Source: Agrobacterium larrymoorei (GTDB lineage: Bacteria; Pseudomonadota; Alphaproteobacteria; Rhizobiales; Rhizobiaceae). From it: a stretch of DNA of 64,000 bases. Numbering within the stretch: the first letter of the stretch is position 1; the number at the start of each line of letters is the position of its first letter. A program made the position numbers and the translations under genes. This document shows positions 1-8,853 of the stretch, piece by piece. The notes beneath the pieces were generated by a model. The model did not search any database, had not been told where the DNA came from, and saw only the letters and a list, made by a program, of their open reading frames with translations. The DNA is taken from positions 124,001 through 188,000 of the forward strand of contig NZ_CP039692.1 of assembly GCF_005145045.1 (NCBI RefSeq), written 5' to 3'.

Positions 1-2
1 CG

Positions 3-953
3 CTCTACGTCAGAACCTTGCAGGCCCGGATTGGCGACCAAACCGTTCAGATAACAGCCTCGGCACCTCGATCCGCCTTAACCGATCCGGCGTTTCGTTC
101 CCTCATGTGGCTGGTGCCCGCCATGGCGCTGCTCGGCATGAGCCTTCTGATTGGAACCTATCTCCAGGTGCGCTTCGGGCTCAAGCCTCTTACCCGCCTC
201 ACTGCCAATATCAACGCCGTTTCCACCGGAAACAGATCAAGCCTGCCGGATGCAGAGGTCGAGGAACTCAAGCCCGTCTCGATTGAGATCAATCGCCTGA
301 TTGCATTGAACGTTCGGCGTCTGGAGGAGACGCGTGTGCATTTTGCCAATATGGCCCATGGCCTGAAAACCCCGGTCGCCAGCCTGACACTCGGTTTGAA
401 TGATAAAAACGACCCTGACGGCGGTCTGAGGGATTTGGTTCAACGTATCGACCGGCGCATTCGCCACCATCTTGCAGATGCCCGAAAAACCGCAGTCGCA
501 GAGCTAACCGATCAACATATTTCAGTGCGCTCTCGCCTCGACGATCTCATTTTCGTCCTATCGAGCGTCCATCGAGACAAAGAACTGTCCATTCGCTGCA
601 GCGTTGACAGCAACCTTGCCGTCCGCTGCGATCCAGAGGACGTGGAAGAAGTCCTCGGCAACCTTCTGGACAACGCCTTCAAATGGGCCGCGACAACCAT
701 CACCATCTCAGCGGTGAAGAAAGAGCGCCTCCTCGAAATTAGGATCACAGACGACGGGCCCGGCATATCCGAAGACAAGATCAACCAAGCCTTCCGCCCC
801 GGTCTCAGACTGGATGAAAGCGTGACCGGAAGCGGTTTTGGCCTTGGAATCGCGAAAGAGATTACCGAGTTATACGGGGGGAGAATATCGCTCAGTAACG
901 GTGACGAGGGATTCGCTGCCTGCGTGTTTTTGCCGATTTTTCGCGGTGCGTAA
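3..953 (+). CDS. Sensor histidine kinase (5' end outside window)
   Basis: This is the C-terminal part of a two-component sensor kinase; the frame is open to the window edge, so the N-terminus is missing. Counting from the first in-frame TTG (18), a membrane helix covers about residues 28-50. A HAMP-like linker follows, then a HisKA segment with the phospho-acceptor His114 in ANMAHGLKTPVA. The C-terminus is a HATPase domain with an N-box (NLLDNAFKW), a DDGPGIS box and a GSGFGLGIA glycine box. All kinase motifs are intact. The partner response regulator is presumably upstream of the window. The layout resembles PhoQ-like kinases, but the sensor domain is not visible, so the signal is unknown. 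It converges on the ABC ATPase gene that follows and seems unrelated to it. Confidence 0.93.
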   Translation, partial: LYVRTLQARIGDQTVQITASAPRSALTDPAFRSLMWLVPAMALLGMSLLIGTYLQVRFGLKPLTRLTANINAVSTGNRSSLPDAEVEELKPVSIEINRLIALNVRRLEETRVHFANMAHGLKTPVASLTLGLNDKNDPDGGLRDLVQRIDRRIRHHLADARKTAVAELTDQHISVRSRLDDLIFVLSSVHRDKELSIRCSVDSNLAVRCDPEDVEEVLGNLLDNAFKWAATTITISAVKKERLLEIRITDDGPGISEDKINQAFRPGLRLDESVTGSGFGLGIAKEITELYGGRISLSNGDEGFAACVFLPIFRGA

Positions 954-1100
954 TTTCAAACAACATTCAACAACTTGCCAAATAAAATGAAGCTTCATCA
1001 CCATTTCTGGCCGCTTGTCGAGGCAAGCTGCTGCAAAAGTTCCGGCACCAGCGCTCTCGATTTTCGTAAAGAAGCTCGCATCCGCAACCCGTATTATTGG

Positions 1101-2951
1101 TTAACTCTCCGAAACAAGATGCCCGCTCTCAACCTCTCGAAAACGGGTTGGTGACACCTTGTAATCGATAGGTCGGATAGGGCTTTTCAACTCTTCGACT
1201 ACCGCTGCGCCCTTGAGCCTCCGCCGCTCGGGGTCTGGCACCGGCACGGCAGACATGAGGCGTTTTGTGTAGGGGTGCTGGGGGTTGCCGAAGACGGCGG
1301 AGCGAGGCCCGATTTCTACGATTTCGCCCAGATACATGACCGCGACGCGGTGGCTCACGCGTTCCACGACAGCCATATCGTGGGAGATGAAGAGGAAGGA
1401 CAGGCCGAGGCTTTGCTGGAGGTCCAGCATAAGGTTGATAACTTGCGCCTTGATCGAGACGTCCAGTGCGGAGACGCTTTCATCGGCTACGATGACCTTT
1501 GGTTTGAGTGCGAGTGCGCGGGCGATGCAGACGCGCTGTCGCTGGCCGCCGGAGAATTCGTGTGGGTATCTGGCCGCCATGTCCGGTGTCAGGCCCACCC
1601 TTATCAGCATGTCGGACACTACGTCCTTCGCTTCTTTAGCCGTTCCCATCTTATGCTCCAGGAACGGCTCGGCAATGGCGGCACCGACTGTCATACGTGG
1701 ATTGAGTGACGCGAAGGGGTCCTGAAAGATCATCTGGACGGATTTGCGCATGTCGCGCATATCCCGTTTATCCAGAGCCAGAACATCCTTGCCTTCAACG
1801 ACGACGGAACCACTGTTCGGTTCGATGAGCCGCATGATGGCGCGGCCTGTAGTGGACTTGCCGCAGCCGGATTCGCCGACGAGAGACAGGGTTTCGCCCG
1901 ACTGAAGATCGAAGGAGACGTTTTCGACGGCGTGGACGCGGCCCGTCAGCTTGCCGAAAAGGCCGGAGTGAATGTCGAAACGCTTGGTGAGATTTCGCAC
2001 TTCCAGCACCGGCCTGCCTTCGACCACCGTGTCTTTTACCTCGACGGGCGTATCGGATTGTCCGGTCTGCGCATCCACGACAGGGAAACGCAACGGACGC
2101 TGATGCGTCTGCATTGAGCCGAGAACCGGCACGGCTGAAAGAAGGGCGCGGGTATAGGGGTGCTGGCCGCGATGGAAAATATCGGCGGTCGCTCCAGTTT
2201 CGACCTGTTCGCCGCGATACATGACGACGGTGCGGTCGGCGATCTCGGCCACCACGCCCATATCGTGGGTGATGAAGAGAACGGAAGTGCCCTCCTCCTC
2301 CTGCAACATCTTGATCAGGTCGAGGATCTGGCCCTGAATGGTGACGTCCAGCGCCGTCGTCGGCTCATCTGCAATCAGAAGCGCGGGCTTCGTTGCAAGC
2401 GCCATGGCAATCATCACGCGCTGGCGCATGCCGCCGGAGAAACGATGCGGATATTCATCGAAACGGGAGGCAGCGGATGGAATGCGCACCTTATCGAGAA
2501 TACGGATCGTTTCGGCTCGCGCTTCCGCTCTGCTCATCGGAGTGTGACATAGCAAGGCCTCGGAAATCTGGTCCCCGATGGTGAGCAAGGGGTTGAGGCT
2601 CGTCATCGGCTCCTGAAAGATCATCGCGACATCATTGCCGCGCACTTTTCGCATTTCATGTTCTGGCAGTGCCAGGAGATCACGACCGCCGAGCAGAACC
2701 TTGCCCTCAATGCGGCTGGTATCCGGCGGAAGTAGACGCATGATGGAGAGCGATGTGACCGACTTGCCGGAACCGCTTTCCCCGACGATTGCAACCGTTT
2801 CCCCCGGCATGACCGTGAAGGAAATGTCCTGCACGACGGGCTTCCAGACGCCGTCCACCACGAACGACGTTCTGAGCTTCTCGACGGCCAGAACCGGATC
2901 GGTCGCTGGTGCATGCGCGGTCGTGGTCAGGGCGTTGGAGATGCTCATCAT
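1101..2951 (-). CDS. Dipeptide-type ABC importer ATPase, two fused ATP-binding domains
   Basis: This cytoplasmic ATPase (616 aa) should energise a peptide/nickel-type importer; it is DppD and DppF joined in one chain, as in GsiA. The first domain has Walker A GESGSGKS at 57-64, signature FSGGMRQR near 171 and Walker B LLIADEP at 191-197. The second has Walker A GESGCGKS at 359-366, signature FSGGQRQR near 466 and Walker B VIVADES at 486-492. Both halves end in the oligopeptide C-terminal extension (QHPYT motifs). It lies 59 bp behind the SelA-like gene on the same strand. No other ATPase is near the permeases at 6901-8735, and the shared motif at 4270 and 10408 supports pairing them. It is clearly paralogous to the ATPase at 20131. 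Tandem ATGs occur at 2951 and 2948. Confidence 0.93.
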   Translation of the reverse strand: MMSISNALTTTAHAPATDPVLAVEKLRTSFVVDGVWKPVVQDISFTVMPGETVAIVGESGSGKSVTSLSIMRLLPPDTSRIEGKVLLGGRDLLALPEHEMRKVRGNDVAMIFQEPMTSLNPLLTIGDQISEALLCHTPMSRAEARAETIRILDKVRIPSAASRFDEYPHRFSGGMRQRVMIAMALATKPALLIADEPTTALDVTIQGQILDLIKMLQEEEGTSVLFITHDMGVVAEIADRTVVMYRGEQVETGATADIFHRGQHPYTRALLSAVPVLGSMQTHQRPLRFPVVDAQTGQSDTPVEVKDTVVEGRPVLEVRNLTKRFDIHSGLFGKLTGRVHAVENVSFDLQSGETLSLVGESGCGKSTTGRAIMRLIEPNSGSVVVEGKDVLALDKRDMRDMRKSVQMIFQDPFASLNPRMTVGAAIAEPFLEHKMGTAKEAKDVVSDMLIRVGLTPDMAARYPHEFSGGQRQRVCIARALALKPKVIVADESVSALDVSIKAQVINLMLDLQQSLGLSFLFISHDMAVVERVSHRVAVMYLGEIVEIGPRSAVFGNPQHPYTKRLMSAVPVPDPERRRLKGAAVVEELKSPIRPIDYKVSPTRFREVESGHLVSES

Positions 2952-2980
2952 CGTTCCTTCTCAATCGTCTTTGCGCAAGA

Positions 2981-3000
2981 AAAGCCGCCTGCGGGCGGTT
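2981..3000 (-). terminator. Intercistronic hairpin between the SelA-like gene and the ABC ATPase gene
   Basis: CCGCC (2985-2989) pairs with GGCGG (2994-2998) around a 4-nt loop. On the minus strand the stem is followed by CTTTTCTT. It resembles a weak Rho-independent terminator and could reduce read-through from the enzyme gene into the ATPase gene, or stabilise the upstream mRNA. The stem is short and the T-run is interrupted. Confidence 0.4.
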
Positions 3001-3010
3001 CGCTCTTACC

Positions 3011-4207
3011 TCAATCCGGCCAGCGCAGAGCGCCGTCGAAGCGGTGGCGGCTCAAGTCCTCGAACGGTGTCGCGATCACTTCATTGGAGGCACGTGCCGC
3101 ATCCAGCTCTTCCGTCATCCGTTGTGCAACGATGCTTTCCTGACCGGGGTGGAGATTGCAGGGGTCGAGGTAGAAGTAATGGTGCTCGACCTCGTGATCG
3201 CGCACGATGATGGGCGGGGAACCGGCGCGCAGGCGGGCGGCCAAATCCCAGGCGGTGATGTGCGCTTCCTGCGGAGAGACGATGACACGCATGCGATCCA
3301 GCGGATTGTTGGTCGGGTCCGGCTCGATAAGCGCCGTGATGCCGGGGCGGTTGTCCAGCGTCTCTTTCCAGAGATTGAGGTAGCTGGTTTCGCGCTCGCG
3401 GATGCCCGCATGGTCGCGCTTTTCCCACGCATCCAAAGCGGCCATAACGCCGAAGATGCTTTCCTTGCCGATCTTCATGCCTCTGCCGATGCCCATATTT
3501 TGCAGGAAAGCATTGCGGACCAGTTCCTTCTTGCCCGCTACGATGCCGGATGTCGGCCCGCCCAGGAACTTGTGGCCGGAATAGAGGGCGATATCCGCAC
3601 CCTGTTCGAGGAATATATTGAGGTCATATTCGGATGCCGCATCGACGATCACCGGCACGCCCTTGGCGTGAGCGATTTCTACGAATTCCTTCAGGTTCAG
3701 CAGGCCGTAATCCACCACATGGTGCGATACGACATAGACAGCCGCCGCGGTGCGCTCATTAATGGCGTTTTCCATGTGGTAGCGATGGGTGGATGTCGCC
3801 TGCCCGATCATCACCACCTTGCCGCCTGCAAGCCGGATCGACTGATCGACGGGCGCGCCATAGCTGACGACATGGCCCATCTGCACCAGCACTTCGTTCT
3901 TCGGCGTCGTGGTTTCCGGCAGCTTTTCGATGGCTAAGAGGTCCGGTCCGGTGATTGCACCTGCAACCGCGAGGCTGATGCCGGAGGCGCAGGATGCGGT
4001 TACGAAGCCCGCCTCGCCGCCGGTCAAACGGGCAATGATGGTGCTTGCCTTGCGTTGAAGGTCGTTCATTTCCACGAACTGCGGCAGGATCGCGGTCATC
4101 GCGGCAATTGCCTCGGGAACCACGATGGACGCACCAAGGCTCGTCATCGTGCCTGAGACGTTGATGACCGGGCGGAGGCCGATCTTGGTGCGGATATCGT
4201 CTGACAT
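3011..4207 (-). CDS. SelA-like PLP-dependent enzyme (DgaE/D-glucosaminate-6-phosphate ammonia-lyase-like)
   Basis: A fold-type I PLP enzyme of 398 aa from the selenocysteine-synthase-like group, whose members outside tRNA metabolism act as ammonia-lyases on amino acids or amino sugars. The Schiff-base lysine is K213 in [13 protein letters not shown], and D189 in VIVDAAS should contact the pyridine nitrogen. It is shorter than true SelA and lacks its N-terminal tRNA-binding region. The ATG at 4207 has GGAG 7 nt upstream. It is divergent from the iclR gene and leads the ABC ATPase gene. A COG3964 hydrolase and a RidA protein are encoded in the partner operon. I infer an elimination of an imported amino compound that gives an enamine/imine, with RidA clearing the product. 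The substrate is not readable from sequence. Confidence 0.8.
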   Translation of the reverse strand: MSDDIRTKIGLRPVINVSGTMTSLGASIVVPEAIAAMTAILPQFVEMNDLQRKASTIIARLTGGEAGFVTASCASGISLAVAGAITGPDLLAIEKLPETTTPKNEVLVQMGHVVSYGAPVDQSIRLAGGKVVMIGQATSTHRYHMENAINERTAAAVYVVSHHVVDYGLLNLKEFVEIAHAKGVPVIVDAASEYDLNIFLEQGADIALYSGHKFLGGPTSGIVAGKKELVRNAFLQNMGIGRGMKIGKESIFGVMAALDAWEKRDHAGIRERETSYLNLWKETLDNRPGITALIEPDPTNNPLDRMRVIVSPQEAHITAWDLAARLRAGSPPIIVRDHEVEHHYFYLDPCNLHPGQESIVAQRMTEELDAARASNEVIATPFEDLSRHRFDGALRWPD

Positions 4208-4269
4208 TGTCGTTCTCCAGTCTGTCAGCCTGCTTGCTCGGCTGTGATTTCTGTTGCCCTGCAGGAAGC

Positions 4270-4284
4270 TATGCCATAATAACG
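4270..4284 (-). promoter_or_regulatory. Candidate IclR operator, copy 1
   Basis: The minus strand reads CGTTATTATGGCATA. The same 15-mer with one change (T for C) occurs at 10408-10422, upstream of the importer operon. This copy lies in the divergent promoter region between the SelA-like gene (start 4207) and the iclR gene (start 4316/4322), so it could control both. The core is a partial inverted repeat. Assignment to the IclR protein is inferred from position. Confidence 0.55.
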
Positions 4285-4315
4285 CAATAGATTCTTTGAT
4301 CTGCGGGAGCGTGAA

Positions 4316-5143
4316 TTGGATATGAAGTCACCATCTGATAGTGCCCTCGAAGAGGTCTCCTCCGCCAATGATGGCGGCAAGGCGCGGCGCTCGCGGGTGA
4401 GCGGTATCGATCGCGCCATTCAGGTCATCGATTACCTCTATGAAACCGGCGCGCCTGCCGGTGCCTATGCCATTGCCAAGGCCGTCAAGGCGCCGCTTTC
4501 CACGATTTATGCAATCATTGACGATCTCGTTGACAAGAACATGCTGGCCCGCAATGCCGACGGCAGTATCTGGCTTGGCGCGAGGCTTTATCACTACGGC
4601 CTTGCTTACGCCCGCTCGCTGGATTTCATGAGCGTTGCCACCCATGAAATGCATGATCTCTGCCGTGCTGCGGGCGAAACGGTGCAGGTTTGTGGACGGG
4701 ACGATGAGCATATGCTGGTGCTCGCCATGGCCGATGGCCCCAGCCATTTTCAAGTGGCATCGCGCGTTGGAACCCGCGTGCCGCTGAACTGGACGGCATC
4801 CGGTCGCCTTCTGGTGGGTCACATGCCGGAAGAGCAGCGCATCGATCTGTTCAAGCGCGGCGCGCGTATCTCTCCGACGGGACGCGCCAATATCGACGCC
4901 ACGACCCTTTCGGATGCGGCGAGAAAGGCCTTCGAAGAGCGGCTTTCGATCCAGGCGGGCGAGTCCGATTATTCGGTCGCCTGCATTGCGTCTCCTATTG
5001 TCGACAGTCGCGGGGACTGCGTGGCGACGATCTCCATCGTTCTTCCCGAGCAGAAGGTTCTGGCCGACAAATCCGGCTATGCCGACCGCGTGAAGGCGTC
5101 GGCTGCAAGGATCGAACAGCTGATGGGATGGCGCAACCACTAG
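4316..5143 (+). CDS. IclR-family transcriptional regulator
   Basis: A 275-aa DNA-binding regulator. After a polar N-terminus, a winged helix-turn-helix covers about residues 25-85 ([14 protein letters not shown] through [17 protein letters not shown] helices). An IclR effector-binding domain makes up the rest. The TTG at 4316 has GGGAG 6 nt upstream; the ATG at 4322 is 12 nt away and is the alternative start (273 aa). It is divergent from the SelA-like gene and convergent with ridA. The near-identical motifs at 4270 and 10408 are its likely targets, which would make it the local regulator of system 1. The ligand is unknown and would be the imported compound or a breakdown product. Confidence 0.92.
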   Translation: MDMKSPSDSALEEVSSANDGGKARRSRVSGIDRAIQVIDYLYETGAPAGAYAIAKAVKAPLSTIYAIIDDLVDKNMLARNADGSIWLGARLYHYGLAYARSLDFMSVATHEMHDLCRAAGETVQVCGRDDEHMLVLAMADGPSHFQVASRVGTRVPLNWTASGRLLVGHMPEEQRIDLFKRGARISPTGRANIDATTLSDAARKAFEERLSIQAGESDYSVACIASPIVDSRGDCVATISIVLPEQKVLADKSGYADRVKASAARIEQLMGWRNH

Positions 5144-5150
5144 GCTTCTC

Positions 5151-5648
5151 CTATTCGTGAAGCGCGACGATGGCTTCGATTTCGACGGTGATATTGCCCG
5201 GCAGCGACCCGAAGCCGACCGCGGAGCGGGCATGCTGGCCAGCCTCGCCGAAGACGGCGTTTAACAGATCGGAACACCCGTTGATGACCTGCGGGTGGTC
5301 TTTGAAATCCGGTGATGCATTGACCATGCCGAGAAGTTTTACAACGCGCCTGACGCGGGAGAGATCGCCCAGCGCCTCGTTCATGACCGCCAGCAGGTTG
5401 ACGCCGGTAAGCTTCGCATCCTCGTAAGCCTGCTCGACCGAGACTCCCGACCCGACCTTGCCGGTGTGCATGAAGCCATTCGCCTCCCGGGGGCCCTGCC
5501 CCGAGAGATAAAGCATGTTGCCTTCAATGACATGGGTCACGAAATTGGCGATAGGCGGCGGCGCGGGTGGCAGGTCTATGCCAAGCGCTGCAAGCCGGTC
5601 GCGTGGCGTATCTGCCTTCGCTTCGGCCTTGATCGGGGACTGTGTCAC
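5151..5648 (-). CDS. RidA-family (YjgF/YER057c) protein
   Basis: A 165-aa RidA-fold protein, probably trimeric and cytosolic. RidA proteins hydrolyse reactive enamine/imine intermediates released by PLP enzymes. The core runs from NFVTHVIEGNMLYLSGQGP to the GFGSLPGNITVEIEAIVAL end, which matches the family C-terminus. I chose the GTG at 5648 because AGGAG (5654-5658) lies 5 nt upstream; longer reading-frame versions from ATGs at 5663 or 5687 lack such a site. It is the last gene of the minus-strand importer operon, 45 bp after the metallohydrolase, and converges on iclR. It belongs to a longer RidA subgroup than E. coli RidA (about 128 aa). Pairing with the SelA-like lyase suggests removal of its product. 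Confidence 0.88.
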   Translation of the reverse strand: MTQSPIKAEAKADTPRDRLAALGIDLPPAPPPIANFVTHVIEGNMLYLSGQGPREANGFMHTGKVGSGVSVEQAYEDAKLTGVNLLAVMNEALGDLSRVRRVVKLLGMVNASPDFKDHPQVINGCSDLLNAVFGEAGQHARSAVGFGSLPGNITVEIEAIVALHE

Positions 5649-5693
5649 GCAAACTCCTGTCATCTTTTCATTCACTGCAAATCGCATCGTCTC

Positions 5694-6899
5694 TCAGCGA
5701 TAAGAGTAACCATGGCTGTGGCGCACGAGCTTGCGGGCGCGAGGGATATAGCGGCTGGCGGCGATTGCTTCCCCGCCGATCACGGCGTAGCGCGGCTCGA
5801 AGAGTTGCTTCAGCACCGAGACATCGCCGTTGGAATCGGTCGCTTCCAGATCGGAATCGATGAGATCGAAAATGGTGAAATCGGCACGCGCGCCAACCGA
5901 CAGCCGGTTCTGCATATCAAGCTTGATGACCTCAGCCGGTGCATGCGTGACCGCATTGACCACCTGGTCGAACGGCATGCCGACCGAGAGAAGCTTCGAC
6001 ATGGTCGTCGCCAGATCCCAGACCGGGAAGTTCATGGAATGGCCGTGCAGATCGGTGGAAATGGAGTGCGGCAGCAGGCCACGCGCAATTGCCGCTTCCG
6101 CGACCTTGAAGGAAAAGGACGCGCCACCATGACCAATATCGAGACGCACGCCTTCGGACGCGCAGCGTTCGGCAAGGTTGAACAGATCCTCGTCTTCCAT
6201 GATGGAGGAGCCGGATTTGCCGTTGAAGCAGTGGGTTACGACATCGCCGGGACCAAGAATTTCCAGCACTTCATCATAAAGCGCGGGCGGCTCGCCCACG
6301 TGAACCATCATCGGAACCTTGAGGATTTTGGCGATCTTCTTGCCGAGCTTGACCGGCGTGACACCCCACGAGCCGGTGATGACGTGACTCGCACGGACCT
6401 TGATGCCGACGATATGTTCACTGTTTTCGGCATAGCATTCGAGAATGCGATCAAGGTCGATGTCCCTGATATCACGCAGTTCGGCAACGCGGTTGCAGGC
6501 AACGAGCCCGATGGAACCGAGGTTCAGAAATGCCTTGATCCGCTCTTTGGACGGCTCGATGATATATTCGCGAAAGCCATGGAAATTGGCTTCGCCTGCC
6601 GAACCCGCATCCACAAGCGTCGTTACGCCGCGCTCGGCACCGCATTCGGAGGGACGGATGGAGATATCGGTTCCGCCGTGCCAGATATGCACATGCAGGT
6701 CCACCCAACCGGGCGATATCCATGCGCCCTTGCCGTCGATGACGGTCGCCTCCCCCTGTGCTGCAAGCGCCTGACCGATAGCGGCAATCTTGCCATCGCC
6801 ATTGACCATAATATCGGTGGCGGCGTCTTTGCCGCCCGCGCCGAAAGCCATGGGCTTGACGTTCTTGATGAGGAGCGGCTTTGCGTTTTCGCCGGTCAT
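5694..6899 (-). CDS. COG3964 amidohydrolase-superfamily deacetylase/esterase
   Basis: A TIM-barrel metallohydrolase of 401 aa. Metal ligands are visible: HxH at H69/H71 (DLHVH), the likely carboxylated K167 (GIKVRAS), H200 (MMVHVGE), H223 (THCFNG) and D283 (STDLHGH). The motif set fits COG3964, often misnamed dihydroorotase; as I recall, the Agrobacterium member Atu3266 hydrolyses acetyl-(R)-mandelate-type esters. I chose the ATG at 6899, which starts right after the permease stop and has AGGGA about 8 nt upstream; the frame continues 16 codons further but has no good start signal there. COG3964 genes commonly neighbour SelA-like genes. I infer deacylation of the imported compound before the PLP step. 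Confidence 0.85.
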   Translation of the reverse strand: MTGENAKPLLIKNVKPMAFGAGGKDAATDIMVNGDGKIAAIGQALAAQGEATVIDGKGAWISPGWVDLHVHIWHGGTDISIRPSECGAERGVTTLVDAGSAGEANFHGFREYIIEPSKERIKAFLNLGSIGLVACNRVAELRDIRDIDLDRILECYAENSEHIVGIKVRASHVITGSWGVTPVKLGKKIAKILKVPMMVHVGEPPALYDEVLEILGPGDVVTHCFNGKSGSSIMEDEDLFNLAERCASEGVRLDIGHGGASFSFKVAEAAIARGLLPHSISTDLHGHSMNFPVWDLATTMSKLLSVGMPFDQVVNAVTHAPAEVIKLDMQNRLSVGARADFTIFDLIDSDLEATDSNGDVSVLKQLFEPRYAVIGGEAIAASRYIPRARKLVRHSHGYSYR

Positions 6900-6900
6900 G

Positions 6901-7779
6901 TTACAAATCCCTTCGCAGTCTTGGATCGAGCATATCCCGCAGGCCATCGCCGACCATTTGCAGCGACAGAACGGAGAGAATGATGGCGAAGCCGGGGAAA
7001 TAGGTCATCCAGTCGGCTTGTCCGATATATTGGCGACCAGCGGCAATCATGGTGCCCCAAGTCGGAATTTCAGGGCTGACGCCAAGCCCGAGGAAGGAAA
7101 GCCCCGCCTCCGCCAGCATGGCGCTGGCAAAGAGAAACGATGCCTGCACCAGAATGGGCGACAGCAGGTTGCGCAGCACATGCCGTGTCATGATGTGGAA
7201 TGTGGAAATGCCAAGCGCCTGCGCTGCCTCGACATAGGGAAGCTCCCTAATGACAAGCGTGGAGGCACGCACGATGCGGGCAAGGCGCGGTGAATAGACA
7301 ATCGACAAGGCAACGATAACGGTGGTGAGCGAAGGGCCGAGTGCGGCGACGAGCGCAATGGCCAGCAGAATATCCGGGAACGCCATCATCGCATCGATCA
7401 ACCGCGCAATCGGCGTGTCCAGCCGCTTGAAGAAGCCAGCCAGCAGGCCGAGCGTAACGCCGATAATTGCCGAGAGCGCGACGACCGATGCGCCGACCAG
7501 CAGCGACAGGCGGCCGGCGTAAATGGTGCGCGAGAAAACGTCGCGCCCAAACTCATCCGTGCCGAACCAGAAGAGTTCGCTTGGTGGTTTCAGGCGGTTG
7601 ACGATAGACAGCTTGGACGGCGAATAGGGTGCGATCCACGGAGCAAGTGCGGCCAGAACGACGAAGATGACAAGGACGATGAGGCCAGCGGCGACCGTCT
7701 TGCGCTTGAGGAGCCGACGCAGGAATTTGGAGCCTTCACTGGCGGCGGGTTTCGGTGTGGTTGTTGCGATATCCGTCAT
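6901..7779 (-). CDS. Dipeptide-type ABC importer permease (DppC-like)
   Basis: An inner-membrane permease of 292 aa. A polar N-terminus precedes a first helix (about 32-52), then comes the OppC/DppC signature for LGTDEFGRDVFSR, followed by five more hydrophobic segments. The EAA loop is in the EAAQALGISTFHIMTRHVLRN region. The ATG at 7779 has AGGGGAG 8 nt upstream. It follows the DppB-like permease by 14 bp and its stop abuts the metallohydrolase start, so the genes are probably translated together. It pairs with the permease at 7794 to form the channel for the binding protein at 8854. Confidence 0.93.
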   Translation of the reverse strand: MTDIATTTPKPAASEGSKFLRRLLKRKTVAAGLIVLVIFVVLAALAPWIAPYSPSKLSIVNRLKPPSELFWFGTDEFGRDVFSRTIYAGRLSLLVGASVVALSAIIGVTLGLLAGFFKRLDTPIARLIDAMMAFPDILLAIALVAALGPSLTTVIVALSIVYSPRLARIVRASTLVIRELPYVEAAQALGISTFHIMTRHVLRNLLSPILVQASFLFASAMLAEAGLSFLGLGVSPEIPTWGTMIAAGRQYIGQADWMTYFPGFAIILSVLSLQMVGDGLRDMLDPRLRRDL

Positions 7780-7793
7780 CGATCACGCTCCCC

Positions 7794-8735
7794 TTAGTAA
7801 CGCACGCGGGGATCGATCAGCAGATAGAGCATATCGATCGCGAAATTGATGAGAACGTAGAGCGCGGCGATGACCAGCAGCGCGCCCTGAATGACGGGAT
7901 AATCCCGCCGCAGCACAGCCGAAACCACGAGGCTGCCGACACCCGGGAGACCGAAGACGGTTTCCGTCACCACAGCACCGGAAATCAGCACGGCAGCGGT
8001 CAGGCCGATGACGGTCAGGATTGGGATGAGAGCGTTTTTCAACGCATGTTTCATGACCACGCGCCGCTCGACCAAACCCTTTGCGCGGGCGGTGCGGATG
8101 TAATCGTCTCCCAGCACATCCAGCATAGAGGCGCGCGTGAAGCGAAGGATTAGCGCTGAAGAGACGAGGCCAAGCGCAAAGGCGGGCAGCGTCAGGTGGT
8201 ACATGCGCTCCATGAAGCTGGAGCCGGGGCCACCATAACCCGAAACGGGAAAGATGTTGAGCCGCACAGCGAAGAACTGCATGAGGATAAGTCCGAGCCA
8301 GAAACTGGGAATACTGGCTGCAAGCATGGCAACCGTCGTTGCCGCCTGATCGACGAATGAACCGCGCCGATAAGCGGCATAGATACCGATGGGAAGCGCG
8401 ATGACGCTGGCAATGAGAAGCGAGAACAGCGTGAGGAAGAAGGTCGGCTCCGCCCGTTCGAACAGCGCCGTTGTCACCGGCATGTTGAGAAAGATCGACT
8501 GACCCAGATCGCCTTTGATCATCTGGCCGAGATAATAGAGATATTGCACCGCCAGCGACTGATCGAGCCCCAGACGCGTTCGAAGATCGGCAATGTCCTG
8601 CGCGGATGCATCCGGCCCCAGCATGACAGCTGCCGGATCGCCCGGCGTGACGCGCACGATGATGAAGACGATCGTCACGACGAGAAACATCACGACGATC
8701 ATGCCCGCAAGGCGCTGGAGGATATATCGGATCAT
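7794..8735 (-). CDS. Dipeptide-type ABC importer permease (DppB-like)
   Basis: An inner-membrane permease of 313 aa with the usual DppB/OppB layout: an N-terminal helix (about 9-30), the periplasmic loop with RVTPGDPAAVMLGPDAS, and five further helices. The EAA-type loop is DDYIRTARAKGLVERRVVMKHALKNALIP and the C-terminus is the typical YLLIDPRVRY. It is second in the operon after the binding-protein gene, separated by 118 bp containing a stem-loop, which fits lower permease than binding-protein synthesis. Confidence 0.94.
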   Translation of the reverse strand: MIRYILQRLAGMIVVMFLVVTIVFIIVRVTPGDPAAVMLGPDASAQDIADLRTRLGLDQSLAVQYLYYLGQMIKGDLGQSIFLNMPVTTALFERAEPTFFLTLFSLLIASVIALPIGIYAAYRRGSFVDQAATTVAMLAASIPSFWLGLILMQFFAVRLNIFPVSGYGGPGSSFMERMYHLTLPAFALGLVSSALILRFTRASMLDVLGDDYIRTARAKGLVERRVVMKHALKNALIPILTVIGLTAAVLISGAVVTETVFGLPGVGSLVVSAVLRRDYPVIQGALLVIAALYVLINFAIDMLYLLIDPRVRY

Positions 8736-8796
8736 AGGCTTCGTTTCCCTTGCCCTTGGTCAAAGGCGGGTTTCGATCCGGGGTCGCACCTGACCG

Positions 8797-8818
8797 TCTG
8801 CACCTCTGGAGATGCAGA
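8797..8818 (-). other. Stem-loop in the binding-protein/permease gap (importer 1)
   Basis: TCTGCA (8797-8802) and TGCAGA (8813-8818) form an outer 6-bp stem, and three inner pairs follow after one mismatch. No T-run follows on the minus strand, so it looks like an mRNA-stabilising or processing element rather than a terminator. The gaps of the other four importers hold comparable structures. Confidence 0.45.
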
Positions 8819-8853
8819 AAAGCGCCAGCGCGACACCCGATATCTTGAGGACG

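Noticed and set aside
987..998. Perfect 12-bp palindrome ATGAAGCTTCAT
   Set aside because: It is short, has no loop and sits between convergent genes; I see no second copy and no reason to call it an operator or terminator.
2909..3937. 342-aa plus-strand open frame
   Set aside because: It lies fully opposite the SelA-like gene and ABC ATPase start, has no family motifs and is a codon-bias shadow.
5466..6983. 505-aa plus-strand open frame
   Set aside because: It is antisense to the COG3964 hydrolase and ridA genes, whose metal ligands and fold motifs are clear; the antisense product has no recognisable domain.
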